Shown here: piece by piece, positions 23,805 to 35,862 of the stretch
Numbering within the stretch: the stretch's first letter is position 1
How the letters are laid out: every line of letters begins with the position of its first letter
Origin: Dastarcus helophoroides
Lineage: Eukaryota; Arthropoda; Insecta; Coleoptera; Bothrideridae
Assembly: GCA_028583605.1 (NCBI GenBank)
Contig: CM053325.1
Coordinates: 39,483,435 to 39,547,434 of the forward strand
Length of the DNA: 64,000 nt
Direction: 5' to 3'
Program-made: the position numbers and the translations under genes
Notes under the pieces: model-generated
Database searches by the model: none
Seen by the model: only the letters and a program-made list of their open reading frames with translations
Told to the model about the DNA's origin: nothing

Positions 23805-24434
23805 GTTTCGCTAAAAGACGACACTCGACAGAAAACATATTCCCAGAAAGGAGATAAAGAAAGTATCAATTACAGAAGGCCTCAACTAGTCATTGCACAA
23901 TAAATATTTTGTGTTTGTAACGGTCAAACCCATTATCAATTGGTTGCGGCCCAACAAAACGAATTGGACAGAAATCGCTATTAGAGAAGACGCCGGCTAG
24001 TCGCGTCGTACAATATAAAAAATGCTCCAAATATTTTTGTAGCCTACACAAAATTAATAAAGGACACTAACGAGACGCGCTACTTAATTCCTAGGAAATA
24101 CGAACCTTTCAAAAAATTCTAATTCACTAATGTTCACTGAACAAGAATGAAAGCGCTCAACTTTGGAACAAAAAATCAGATTCCGTTGGTTATTCGAAAA
24201 ACACATCTCGTCACTAAGTCCGAATATCATTCCGCGCTCGCATCGTCAGGTCTCGAATAGTGCCGTACTTGTACCTCATGTTAAAAACCCATAAGTCTTT
24301 TATTATTTTTTTTTCTTCGTAGTATTTTTTTTGCCTCCATTATTTTATTTGTTTATTGTTTTTGCCGTATTACTGCGATACCAATTGTCCCAACGTGAAG
24401 CGCGAACTATATATGAGCGTGTGGTATTACGTCC
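23805..24434 (+). repeat. Long direct repeat, copy 2 (LTR-like)
   Basis: Same orientation as 20861-21508, with scattered substitutions and small indels. Contains ACAATAAATATTTTGTG (possible polyadenylation signal) just before TGTAACGGTCAAACCC. Confidence 0.6.
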
Positions 24435-26331
24435 TAAACGTACATTATACGAAACTGAAAATTCAGCCAGTATTTTATGCAAACAAATGTCGGCAGGTTA
24501 ATTTCTGTGTTTATACTAGTTCTACATCAATAAAAATTTGTGTTATGCGTCGAATTTTGAAATCTAAAAATCATATTTTTGCGAGAGTTCAATTGTTTTG
24601 TGGTGTAAATAGTTATATTGTGTTTTATAGCTCCGCATCTATTTGTCTGCGTTTTAAATTCTTTAAATACAGTGCAAAATCTGTGAATGTAACTTAATTT
24701 TCGGTGATAAATACAAAGCACAACACAAAATTTTATTGATGATGTGGATCCAGCCTAAAGGGTACTAAAATAAATATTAACAAACAAGAAGCATTATTTA
24801 GTAATTAATCTTAGTAAAAATGTAACTTTTTGAAACTGCTAATTGGCCGTCAGAAGATATTTGAAAATGTCCTTCCGAAATTAATAGATTTTTCGACCAT
24901 TTCATGACAAGTCGAATACTTTTCAAGATAGTTCTGCCATCTCTGATAAGTTTCTTTCCCAACCACCTTCATTTTTTAGTTTATCCACATTATGTCTCGC
25001 TTAGTATAGATACAGATTTTACAATAGTCTAAAAAAAATATTGAGAGGGGCAAAAAAAATTTGTTTTACACCCATCGCTCTCATAAGAACTGATTTCCCT
25101 ATAATTGTGCATAAGAACTCGATTCTGGTTGAGATATCACACGTTTCCTGCTTGATAAATCCAATTTATCTAAGTAATTATTGTCTAAGATTTTTCGCAT
25201 AAATCTCACATATTTTTCATCAGTCAGGAAAAGTTCATAAATAAAAGGTGAAAGGTTCTAATGAAATAATCCCCCACCATACATTAAAACTAAAACGAAA
25301 TTAAAGAACTCATATTTGTGTTATTATTCATCTTAGCCAAAATTTATAAAAAATAGTGTTATTCTTAATTCCGCTATCTCACATAAAAATATAAGATACA
25401 TTTTTTTTTAATTCTCATTTTGTGAAAAAACTCCTCAAGAACGCCATATTTAACTGTTTCTTATGATGTTTTCTTGATCGGCGTCATAAAATATACTAGT
25501 TTGCATTGAACCAATTTTGTAAGTTTGCTAACAATAAAGTAAGCAATGCTGCACATTTAATTTACATCATTCTGTAAACTAAATAGTCAAGACTTTTTTT
25601 TATAGAATCTCTAAGCTCTGCAAATCGTTGCCAAACAGGATTGCGTTTAACCCACCAGTCGGTTATAACCTAAAAAATGATGAGATATCAATTTTCGTAA
25701 CCTGTTGCCAAAAAAAAACAATATTTTTAATTTACAAAAGTTAATTAGGGGACATGTTATTGAAAATTGATATTTGACAATTAGAATTTTACAAGAAATG
25801 TATTTGAAAAATATACGTTTAATCTCAATACTACTTATATAGTAATAGTTATTTATTGTATTGGCGTATATTATTATTGATCTAGCCAAAAGCTAGGGGT
25901 GCTCATTTAGACAAATAATCTTTATCTGTCAAAGTGATCTACTTCTAAGTATACTAACCTCAAACTTTCCATGATCCTCAGGATACATATTTCACTGTTT
26001 AAATCGCAATTGGTTTATGTTGGCATGTACGCTTAAGCTCTAGCTATATGTAAGTTTGAAACTTACACCAGTGCTACTAATACACCTTTAACGTTTATGC
26101 TATTATAGCAAGTTATAGATAATTTACTGAATATACATATATGATCTTGCTTTTTGTAACTGTATATCTCTTACAATTTTAATCAATAGTTGGAAATTAT
26201 TTTCTTGCGATAATCCAATAAATGAATTTTTAAATCCAAATTGGCGGAAATTTTGTTCCAAAAAGAAAAATCATTTCACAACTTAATAAATGTTTTGTTT
26301 CAGAGCCAAATTTGTAGTCGAAATAATTTGT

Positions 26332-26334
<3 letters not shown>
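24435..26334. other. Gene-free AT-rich stretch
   Basis: No recognisable gene. Contains the dispersed repeat 25150-25620. Confidence 0.45.
25150..25620 (+). repeat. Dispersed repeat, partner at 31140-31620
   Basis: Common landmarks in the same order: TATCTAA...ATTATTGTCTAA, TCAGTCAGGA, TACTAGTTTGC and ACCAATTTTGTA. Non-coding. Confidence 0.5.

Positions 26335-26385
<51 letters not shown>
26335..26385. repeat. (TA)n microsatellite
   Basis: 51 bp of perfect TA. Unlike the tracts at 2.4, 57 and 59.9 kb, I see no element terminus next to it, so it may be an unoccupied site. Confidence 0.9.
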
Positions 26386-26388
<3 letters not shown>

Positions 26389-27504
26389 TAAATTTTAAGC
26401 ATTTTATTGCCAAAAAAGACGTGTACTAAAATATTCATATAATTCTTAGGGTGCGTTTAGATTAAAGACTTATTTCATGATAGAAATTTCAGGTATCTGA
26501 GACTAAATTTCCTTGCCCGTTTACATAAGGTTTGTTCCAACCGAACATCAAACCAGTTTGCAACCATTCCAATCAAGTGCAAACAACCCAACTGGAAATT
26601 CGGTATTCCAACACTGCTCTGACAAGTCCGTGAATAAATTTGTGATTAATCAGAACAGTCAACAGCCGGAAGATTGTACTGGCAGATGCAAACCTGCGCA
26701 ATAAGTGAAGTGAAAAAAAAAAGTATCTGATCATTTCTCTTGTCAAAATTATCATTGCTCTCTTTAATTGTTTCCCCTTTGCCACATGTGGCTCCTGAGC
26801 TACGGGTTGGGTAATCCCGTGGTAGAGGGGTATTGTTTATACATACAGGGAAAGTGGGTCTCAAAAATCATGGGCATTTTGAAAACTGCTAATTATTGAA
26901 AAAAATCTATTTACTACAAAAACTTTGGTACAGTTTAAATCTCAAAAATTGAGCCAGTGGGGACAAGAGGAAGGGGGGTTTTAGGCAACATTTTGGAGAA
27001 AAATCGAGAAGGTCTTTAAAATAAGAAATTCGGAATTTAAAGTTTTTCCAATTGTTTTCAAAAATTTTCTTTATTACTGCGCACCAAATTAATCACAAAG
27101 ATTAAGCTTTCATATACAGGTTGATCTAAATTAAGTGCACAGCATTGTTAACCTTGTTACTATTAAAGGTACAAAATCAATAAAATTGACAAACTAGTAC
27201 GATTTTAGTCGCTGATTAAAGTGGTATCATGAAAAAAAATATATTGAACACCGATTTTGAGATATTTGACAAAGTCACAATTTTTTAAATGAAGCACCCT
27301 GCATATATTGCGTTTTTATGAAAGGTGCTGGAATTTAAAATAAACATTTTTTATGACATTTTGCTAATCTGAATTACCTATTATTCATGATAGACTCTTG
27401 TTGGTCTTGTTGGTTTATTAATTTTATTTAAATTTCTACGACCCAGTATGGAAATATTTAAATTTTTATTGATTTTTGACAATATTCCAAAACAACTTTT
27501 GAAA
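26386..27504. other. Gene-free stretch with a MITE-like segment
   Basis: 26450-26860 is less AT-rich but has no recognisable product. 27115-27308 begins ATACAGGTTGATCTAAATTA and ends GAAGCACCCTGCATATA, which looks like a TA-flanked mariner-type MITE. 26970-27110 resembles 44830-45000. Confidence 0.4.
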
Positions 27505-27722
27505 TATGACTACGCGGTCACCTCATGACAGTTGACAAAAAAATAGGTTAGTTTATTTTACATAGAATAGAAAAAATGTAAAATAGAAGACCAAAATTAG
27601 ATATTAAAAAAAATTGTTTTTTTCTTAAATGATGAAAATATAAAAATATACATAAAAAAAGGTTGTAGCACTGGACATCGATGTTTCGCCTTCATTTGAG
27701 CGCGTCAGCAGTGCATCTATAA
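27505..27722 (-). repeat. Penelope-type terminal sequence with hammerhead-like motif
   Basis: Reverse-orientation copy of 12186-12365. On the minus strand (27714 to 27668) it reads GCACTG-CTGACGC...GGC-GAA-ACATCGATGT-C-CAGTGC. The outer hexamers pair perfectly as stem I, the ACATCGATGT palindrome fits the short stem III, and the core differs from CUGANGA at the last base. Its place just before a Penelope-like ORF fits the known presence of such ribozymes in element ends. Confidence 0.5.
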
Positions 27723-28226
27723 AAATACAAATGCTCAATAAATATTTAAATCAAACGCGCAATGGAGCATGCTTGTTTATCGACGAGGAGTACATAATAT
27801 GGAAAAACGAAGTGGATTTGTTACCAGTGTTTACTTGATGATCTGCAAAACGAGAATAAATGTTTTGTGTCTATAACTCTTACTGCTTTAAAAACCACTA
27901 TTATGGGTGACACTGAGATTTCTCAATACTATTCCTCAGAGAATGGTGAGAGTGATGTACTTGAGAAACTGAATAAAAGGAAAAGAAGGAAATATGTTGT
28001 TAAACAGTGGAAAATAAAGCAGGTATTCAGCAGCAAAGTTTTAGGTCTAATATCAGTGGAATAAGAAGGTATTTGGAGGTTTTATCATAGAAATATTGAT
28101 ACAGAAGGCAACGTTGGTGTAATTAATCGTAAACATAAAGTTAAATATCTAGAAGAGCAATCTGCCTTAAGTTTTTATTTATATTATCCTGCAAATACTG
28201 ATGATGTAGTTTTATAGCGATCGAAA

Positions 28227-29170
28227 TTGTTTTATATTTGCCAAAATATACCATCCAAAAGAAACATTATAATAGGCAAATCTACTGAAAGGGGAATTAA
28301 TACCCTGTTTGAAAACGTTCCAAAAATAAAACCAAAAAGGGATTTTAGACATTCTTACAAAAAAACATTTACTAATTTCAAAAAAGCTTCCTTAAGAACT
28401 TCAAGATTTGGTCCTAATTTAATAAGTCTTGGGAAGTTACAACAATTTTGCAGGAACCACTTTTTAGTTCCAGAAAATAAAGACGAGATTTGTGTTGTAT
28501 ATTGTATCTCCTCTTCTTTTCGATTCTTTAGATCCATACTTACTGTTGTGTAAATATGTATCGTTATTTCCTACTAACGGTAGTTACCATTTCCCTGAAA
28601 AACTAAGAACAACTGAAATACATAGAGATCACATAATGGTAAGTTTTGATGTGGGCAGTCTTTTCACAAATGTACTTGCAGACAAAACATTAGTCATAAT
28701 AAGAAATAAGCTTTCAAATGATACAAGTCTCAGAGACAGGACAAAATTAAATGCAGATACCATTATGGATCTAGTTGAACTCTGCGTTAAAACAACATGT
28801 TTTAAGAAAGAGACACCGAATTTTATTAACAAGAATTTGGTATGGCAATGGATTCACCCTTATCTCGATTTATTGCTAACATTTTTATGGAAAAACTTTA
28901 GGTAGCCATATTAAACTACACTCAAAAGTCACTTGCCTGGTGGAGATATGTAGATGATGTATTTGCCATCTGGCCTTATCCAATAGATTACCTAAATTCT
29001 TTCTTAAATTATATAAATGAACCAGAGCAGATAATAAAATATTCATTAGAAATTAAATCGGATAATAAACTTCCCTTTTCTGATGCATTAATTGACAAAG
29101 GCCAGGATGGGGTATTTACATATGTCTACATAAAACCGCCTAACATATATGGGTACCTAAATTTTACATC
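28227..29170 (+). pseudogene. Penelope-like reverse transcriptase, broken
   Basis: The first part (28227-28553) covers the region upstream of RT motif 1 (NLISLGKLQQFCRNHFLVP). A frame switch then leads to MVSFDVGSLFTNV (RT block with the first Asp, about 28636-28674). A second switch gives WWRYVDDVFAIWP, with the YVDD catalytic box at 28947-28958, then IKSDNKLPFSDALID. These are standard Penelope RT blocks, and telomerase is the closest cellular relative. The conserved block between the two Asp motifs is damaged. Not functional. Confidence 0.75.
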
Positions 29171-29425
29171 GAATCAGAAAAATATTTTGTGAAAAAAGGA
29201 ATAAACAAGAGAAAAACTAGATCTGAACGTAATAATCATGGCATAAACGACAAAGAATCATCTACTCAACAACCAAAAACTCCGATTCTTCCATATATAC
29301 CGGGCCTATGAGATCAAATCAAATGAATAGGCAAACGCTTCAATATACGAACAGAATTCAAAACACAAAATACACTCCGATCATTACCAGTAAATAGAAA
29401 ACCTGATAACGAAACACAACGTACG

Positions 29426-29740
29426 AAATATTGCATTTACAAGATACCCTGTGAATGTAACAAGATATACATTGGGGAAACTTCACGACGTATGCATGTC
29501 CGAATTATTGAACACAAAAACTACCTAATCAAGGGAGAGTTTTCAAAATCAAAAATATGTGTTTTATTGTGATCAGAATTCAGTGGACCCAATTCACCAT
29601 CTTTTGCAGGGAAACACATCCTAAACTAAAGAAAATTAAAGGAATCGGTTTTGATTTTATTAAACGGGGATAATTATGTAGCGAATTGTTCAGTTGAATT
29701 AAACGGTATGTGGTTGCCATTATTGAAAAAGTAGAAACAA
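29426..29740 (+). pseudogene. GIY-YIG endonuclease of the Penelope-like element
   Basis: KYCIYKIPCECNKIYIGETS carries the GIY-YIG-type core (IYKI...YIG), followed by RRMHVRIIEHK, with conserved Arg and His. Downstream, ELNGMWLPLLKK matches the usual C-terminal end. The region is disrupted after IKGEFSKS. This nuclease normally nicks the target for target-primed insertion. Confidence 0.75.
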
Positions 29741-30147
29741 ATGGGTCATCTTCATATTGCCTAGAAAGTGACACATTAAACTGTCAGAATTATATCTTTT
29801 GTAGAGCGACGGGCAGAGAGATGAACTACCCGAAACCTTAAATTTAATTATTATTTATCGTTAATTTGTACAATAGTTTTCAAGTGTATTTTAGTGAGTG
29901 TTAAGTCGCAAACAGAGATTGATAAACTAAGATCTAACGCAATCGCTGTTAGGGGCACTCTATAAAAGATTGAAATTGCTTATCAAAAAAAAAAGGTAGC
30001 TGAAAATTTAGACGTCTGTAAGAAGCAACTGTCGAGGAAAATGCCACTCAGCAGGAATGGAATTAACGAAATTTCGCAAAGAAGATACAGAGAATTACAG
30101 GATATACTTCTTCCGGGATTGGACCGTGTCAAAGAACTACTAAAAGT

Positions 30148-30190
30148 GTTCGACGTTTCGCCCACCATCGCAGGGGGCTTTTTCAGGAAC
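30148..30190 (-). ncRNA. Hammerhead-ribozyme-like motif (Penelope type)
   Basis: On the minus strand: GTTC (stem I), CTGAAAA (core), GCCCCCTGCGATGGTGGGC (stem II, GCCC/GGGC paired), GAA, ACGT (minimal stem III), C (cleavage position), GAAC (stem I). This is the full order of a type I minimal hammerhead. G8 of the core is A, which would be expected to abolish or cripple cleavage. Such motifs are established for Penelope-like retroelements; activity here is not shown. Confidence 0.6.
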
Positions 30191-30269
30191 AAAAAAAGAA
30201 AACATAAATGAAAAGAGGAATATGCAAAAATGAAAGAATGAAACGGCCAATTTCAAAACATCAGAGCAT

Positions 30270-30400
30270 GGTAACTCAGTATGTCCACCATACCAGAGGC
30301 GAAACTCTTCTGAATTGAAAATTGGTACAAAGGATAAGAAAGTTTAGACAGAAGAACACGGTAACTCAGTATGTTCACCATACCAGAGGCGAAACTCTTC
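30270..30400 (+). repeat. Two copies of a 41-bp motif, 90 bp apart
   Basis: GGTAACTCAGTATGTNCACC followed by ATACCAGAGGCGAAACTCTT occurs at 30270 and 30360 with one difference. GTATG/CATAC can pair within each unit, and GGCGAAAC follows. Function unknown; it lies next to the hammerhead-like motif. Confidence 0.7.
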
Positions 30401-30409
30401 TTCAGAGAA

Positions 30410-31848
<1,439 letters not shown>

Positions 31849-34800
31849 GAAGTAATGTGTTCCGGCTTCAACACTCTTTGTCTCCGATCACAAAGAGCAT
31901 TTGACCAGCGTAATGTATCCCAATAGTCCTCTCCCCACAACCGTGAGGTAAGAGATCTACTGGGTCCGCAATTCGTGCATCCTGAGTTAACGTAACGACC
32001 CGAGTATAACAGCTTTCTGCATGTTGACGGCTAATATGTCTGCCCTCTCACTGCAGGTCGGTATGATTTTAAGTTGAGCGAGCAACCAAGGTAGCATGCC
32101 GCCTAAAGTCCCTATTATCAAAACCACGAGTCCTATGGAATAGCTCGGGTATAGCCTGCGAAGTTCAGATAGGAGATCCTGATATTTAGTACGCTTTTCT
32201 TCCTCCTTACGGGCAATGTTTCCTTCAGGAGGAGCCGAGAACTCGAATACGTACATTGCTTTGATTTCGTGGTCTTGGAGGACAAGATCCGGTTTATTGG
32301 CTCGTAAATACCTCACCGTATCGAACGAAAAGTTCCAAAAAATACGGCACATTCCGTTCTCTATCACGGCCTCGATATCTCCCGGCAAATAGGGCAACAC
32401 TGGTGCCTCATCTATTCCGTAATGGTGCCGTAGGAAAAAATACAGCACCCTTAGTGCCGCGTTATGGCGGCGGATATAGGCGGAGACTGCATACGCACAA
32501 CAAGATGAAAGCAGATGCGTCAATGTCTCCGCTGCATTATGGCACGCCCTACAGTGTGTTACAGGGAGTTAATAACGCCATCTTGGCAGGCCATCACAAA
32601 GCCTTCGGTCTCAGATTTGAGCCTACTTGACCTCAGAAAACAGAAAGTCAAATCTGTAGATAACCCTACGTTTTCCATGGTTCTGTAAAAGTTGCCATGC
32701 TTGGGTTTATCTCGATGTTGCTGCAGTAGCTTGTTCAGTTCTACAGCTTTGATGTCGGCTTTTAGACGACTAGGAACCAACTCTGTAATGGAGTTGTTGT
32801 TTCATCGGCTGCAATCAAATTCGAGACCTAGCTCTGTGGCGGCTCGTCCTGCTGCCCTAAATAAAAACGCCCCATCTCCTGCACGTTGGTGGTCGTGAAC
32901 CATACCCAAAAGAGGATCGGAACTTCTGATAACCTTGCAAGCCATATCTAGGGTGAATTTGTTGTGAAGACGCTCCAGGATCAAGAGTCCACGGCCTCCT
33001 TGGTGTCTTGGAATATAAATCCGTGGAACGGACGATTTAGGATGTAAACCTCGACTTAAATTCATCCTCTTGCGGTTCTTTACATCGAGTTCATGTAGCT
33101 CATTTTGAGTCCATTTTAAAAAGTCAAAAGTGTATATTACTACTGGAACTGAAAGTATGTTTGTTTCAAGCACCTTGTTCTTTCCAGACAGCTCTGAGGA
33201 CCAGATCTGTCGGAGACGTTGCAAGTACTTGCAGCGGAGAGACTTTAATCTGATTTACCCCCTGAACGTGGCTTTGGGCAACACCCAAGTAGGTATAAGT
33301 CTCTCCGGCATCAAGATGTCGTAGGATGCTTCCATCAACAAGCTGCATTCCCTCAATGACCTCCCAGCTTCGTCCTCTCTTGAGGTGAACCATTGTACAC
33401 TTGTCTAACCCAAATTCCATATCGACATCACGTGTGTACTGCTACACGACTTTAAGGGATTGTTTTAATTCTCTTTCTCCGCAAGCATATAGCCTTAGGT
33501 CGTCCATGTAAAACAAATGGGTAACCTTATGCCTGCGGTTGCTTGGTATACCACAGTTGTAACCTCGGGTCATTCGGAGAGCAACAAATAGCGGCAGCAC
33601 CGAGGTGCAAAACAGAAGTGGGGTTAAGGAATCTCCCTGATACACCCCCCTTCTGAAAGTTACCAACTCTGACTGGATCTTAGATTCACCGGATGTAATG
33701 GTAAATCTGGTCCGCCAGAGTGGCATCAGATGTTCGATACAACTCACTGCTGGATTGGGTACCGCAAGCATTCTCAGCAATATTCCCATCAACTCATGGG
33801 ACGTTGTATCAAATGCCTTACGATAGTCAATCCAGGCCATCAAAAGGTTCCGTTTATACTGAATAGAGTCCTGCGTGATACACCTATCGATAAGCAGATT
33901 CTCCTTACAGCCAGCCACACCTCTCTTAGACCCCCTTTGCTTGTATATCCGTGCATAGATTCTGTCAACTGAGGACAGTACACGCATGTATAGGATACGT
34001 ATAAATAACTTGTAACACGTATTTAAACAAGTAATTGGTCGGTAATTTTTTGGACTAGACAGATCTCCAATTTTTGGTAATACCACTGAGGGATATGCTG
34101 CTCATTATTCAGCCAGAGGTTAAAAATTCTAGCTAAATGGGGGTGGGTGGATGGAAGATATTTCCACCAGTAGTTGCTGATGCCATCGGGGCCAGGAGCA
34201 GCATTGTTCTTTGTGCCTTTAAGAGCACTTCGAATCTCCTCAGCAGTGATTGGATGCAGTTCTTCATCTGCCTGAGGAATGGATTTGCAGAAGTTTCTGA
34301 ACTGTTCTAGGGCTGGAGTATCTTCCTTTAGCGGACGCGTTTCTTCACATATCGACTTCCAGAAGAGTGCTACTTGATCTACAGATGGAGGATTATCTAC
34401 AACACGTTTCGGTGGTTGAAAAAGAAGCGAAGGTTTTTTCCGGAATTGTGCATTTTTCTCAATGCTCTTCGCTCTAACTGCTAGAGATTTTCTGACAGCT
34501 ACTAGCGCCCGTATTCCTTGCAAAGTGTGCTGCTTGATGACTGGCAGCGCTCTCATATTAAGTGTGTGATGAAGACGCCTTAATGATCTTGCTAAACGTC
34601 TTACTTTGGTAGTGAACGGTCTCCCTTCCACCACATAATCCATCACACACTGAATATGGGATGCGTGTTGTCTCTCCTTCCGGATCTTAATGTCTAATAA
34701 TGAAAGTCGCCTATTGACTCCTTCGTTTGAAAGGTCTCTTACCCTGTTCTCTCGTTGAAGCCTGGTGGCAACATCATAGACCGCGCAATTAATGCTTCAG

Positions 34801-35455
34801 ATGTTCGTCTCTTCCAAAATCGATCTACTAAGATTCGCGTTCGCTTCTTTTAGGTCTCGGGTTTTGATGGGCTTTTAAAGCTAAATTGCCCTTCTGTTTA
34901 TTAGGCTTTCTACTTCTGGCGGTATACTATTCCCCTGGGGTTCCTCATCCGCCATTTGTTGTGGTTCCCTATACAGAGCATTTGGCGTTTGGGGAATCAC
35001 TCGTACGTAACCCGTTCTGCGAAGATACGCTACATAATCGCGTAAGTTTTGAGCGGTGAGTATGTGATGCTCAGGGTGCATCTCAACCCACTGTCGTTGA
35101 TGCTCGTCTCATAACATTGTAGAAGGTCGTCACGTAAATCGTCAGTCCACTCAAGATGTCCTTGATCATAGAGGTTGTCGTCATCGATGGGCCGGTCTTG
35201 TTGGACCCCACCACCTTGCCCTTGACCTCAATCCGAATGAGGCCGGTTGTGTGGGTCCATTCTTCCTGTAGGTTTAACCGGAAGATAGAGATGTATAGGT
35301 GGTTAACCTTATACACCCTCGGCCGACATTTGCAGGAAAAGAGCATTTCCTCCTGGACACTCTAAAATAGCTGCCGGTCCGATTTGCGCCCTCAGCTCAG
35401 GATGGGTGGTGGCGCTACTCACCAAGGACTGCGATGTTATCTGTCCTTCATGCCC
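31849..35455 (-). mobile_element. R4/Dong-clade non-LTR retrotransposon, copy 4 (old)
   Basis: A complete-looking but decayed copy on the minus strand. It runs from an (ATT)n tract at 35456-35494 (5' side) to the 118-bp (ATT)n at 31731-31848 (3' side), with about 135 bp of 3' untranslated sequence. The sequence is well diverged from copies 1 and 2, and its base composition is less AT-rich. Dong of Bombyx mori is known to insert into TAA repeats, and the boundaries here fit that behaviour. Confidence 0.8.
31987..35440 (-). pseudogene. R4/Dong-type polyprotein of copy 4, broken
   Basis: In order on the minus strand: an N-terminal region with a SANT/Myb-like WTDDLRDDLLQCYE (about 35100-35150, seen across a frame change), then QNLRDYVAYLRRTGYV. 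RT follows, with PGPDGISNYWWK (about 34180), NYRPITCLNTCYK, AWIDYRKAFDTTSHEL, GVYQGDSLTPLLFC and HLFYMDDLRLY (about 33495-33525). Next come PRHQGGRGLLILE, HCRACHNAAETLTHLLSSC (CCHC) and RHN. The C-terminal nuclease has NKPDLVLQD and EEEKRTKYQDL, restriction-enzyme-like PD-(D/E)XK residues. At least three frameshifts (about 34070, 33250, 32565) and two in-frame stops (33442 and 32802). The ORF stops at 31987. Confidence 0.8.
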
Positions 35456-35457
35456 AT

Positions 35458-35489
<32 letters not shown>

Positions 35490-35494
35490 ATTAT
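35456..35494. repeat. (ATT)n tract between R4 copies 4 and 3
   Basis: About 12 ATT units with one imperfection. On the element strand it encodes an Asn run continuous with the start of the copy 4 reading frame (NNNNGHEGQITSQ). Confidence 0.9.
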
Positions 35495-35784
35495 GTCTTG
35501 TTTCTCAGCCTTTTGCTGGTATTCATTTAACCATCCCAAGTATACTTAAATACTACAGGGGTAGGTCTGTATCTTGGTTTGTGCTTCAAAACTTTCTTAC
35601 AATACGACAGGTATTCAATATAACAGCCTTTTGGATATCAATGTATGTGTTCTTATGTAGTCCTAGTGTATCTATGCCCTTATGAAGGTTTTTAGGAATA
35701 AGTCCAGTTGACGACACCACTACTGGTATTATTTCTACTCTGTTAGAGTGCCAGATTTGTTCCATTTCTAATGCTAATTAATTA

Positions 35785-35786
<2 letters not shown>
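35495..35786 (-). mobile_element. R4/Dong copy 3, 5'-truncated 3' end
   Basis: About 290 bp nearly identical to 35859-36150, the 3' end of copy 2, in the same orientation. It is flanked by ATT tracts on both sides. It has Trp (TGG) where copy 2 has TGA, so it was not simply copied from copy 2 in its present form. Truncation at the 5' side is typical of target-primed reverse transcription. Confidence 0.85.

Positions 35787-35858
<72 letters not shown>
35787..35858. repeat. (TTA)n tract between R4 copies 3 and 2
   Basis: 72 bp, about 24 units, adjoining the 3' end of copy 2. Confidence 0.95.

Positions 35859-35862
<4 letters not shown>

Larger units (their letters stand above)
27723..29740 (+). 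mobile_element. Decayed Penelope-like element
   Basis: Reverse transcriptase is followed by a GIY-YIG endonuclease in one strand order, which defines canonical Penelope-like elements. 27723-28226 is the 5' part; frames at 27867-28064 are not recognisable. Frameshifts and stops occur throughout. A terminal-type sequence lies on the minus strand before it and another hammerhead-like motif after it (30148-30190). Confidence 0.75.
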
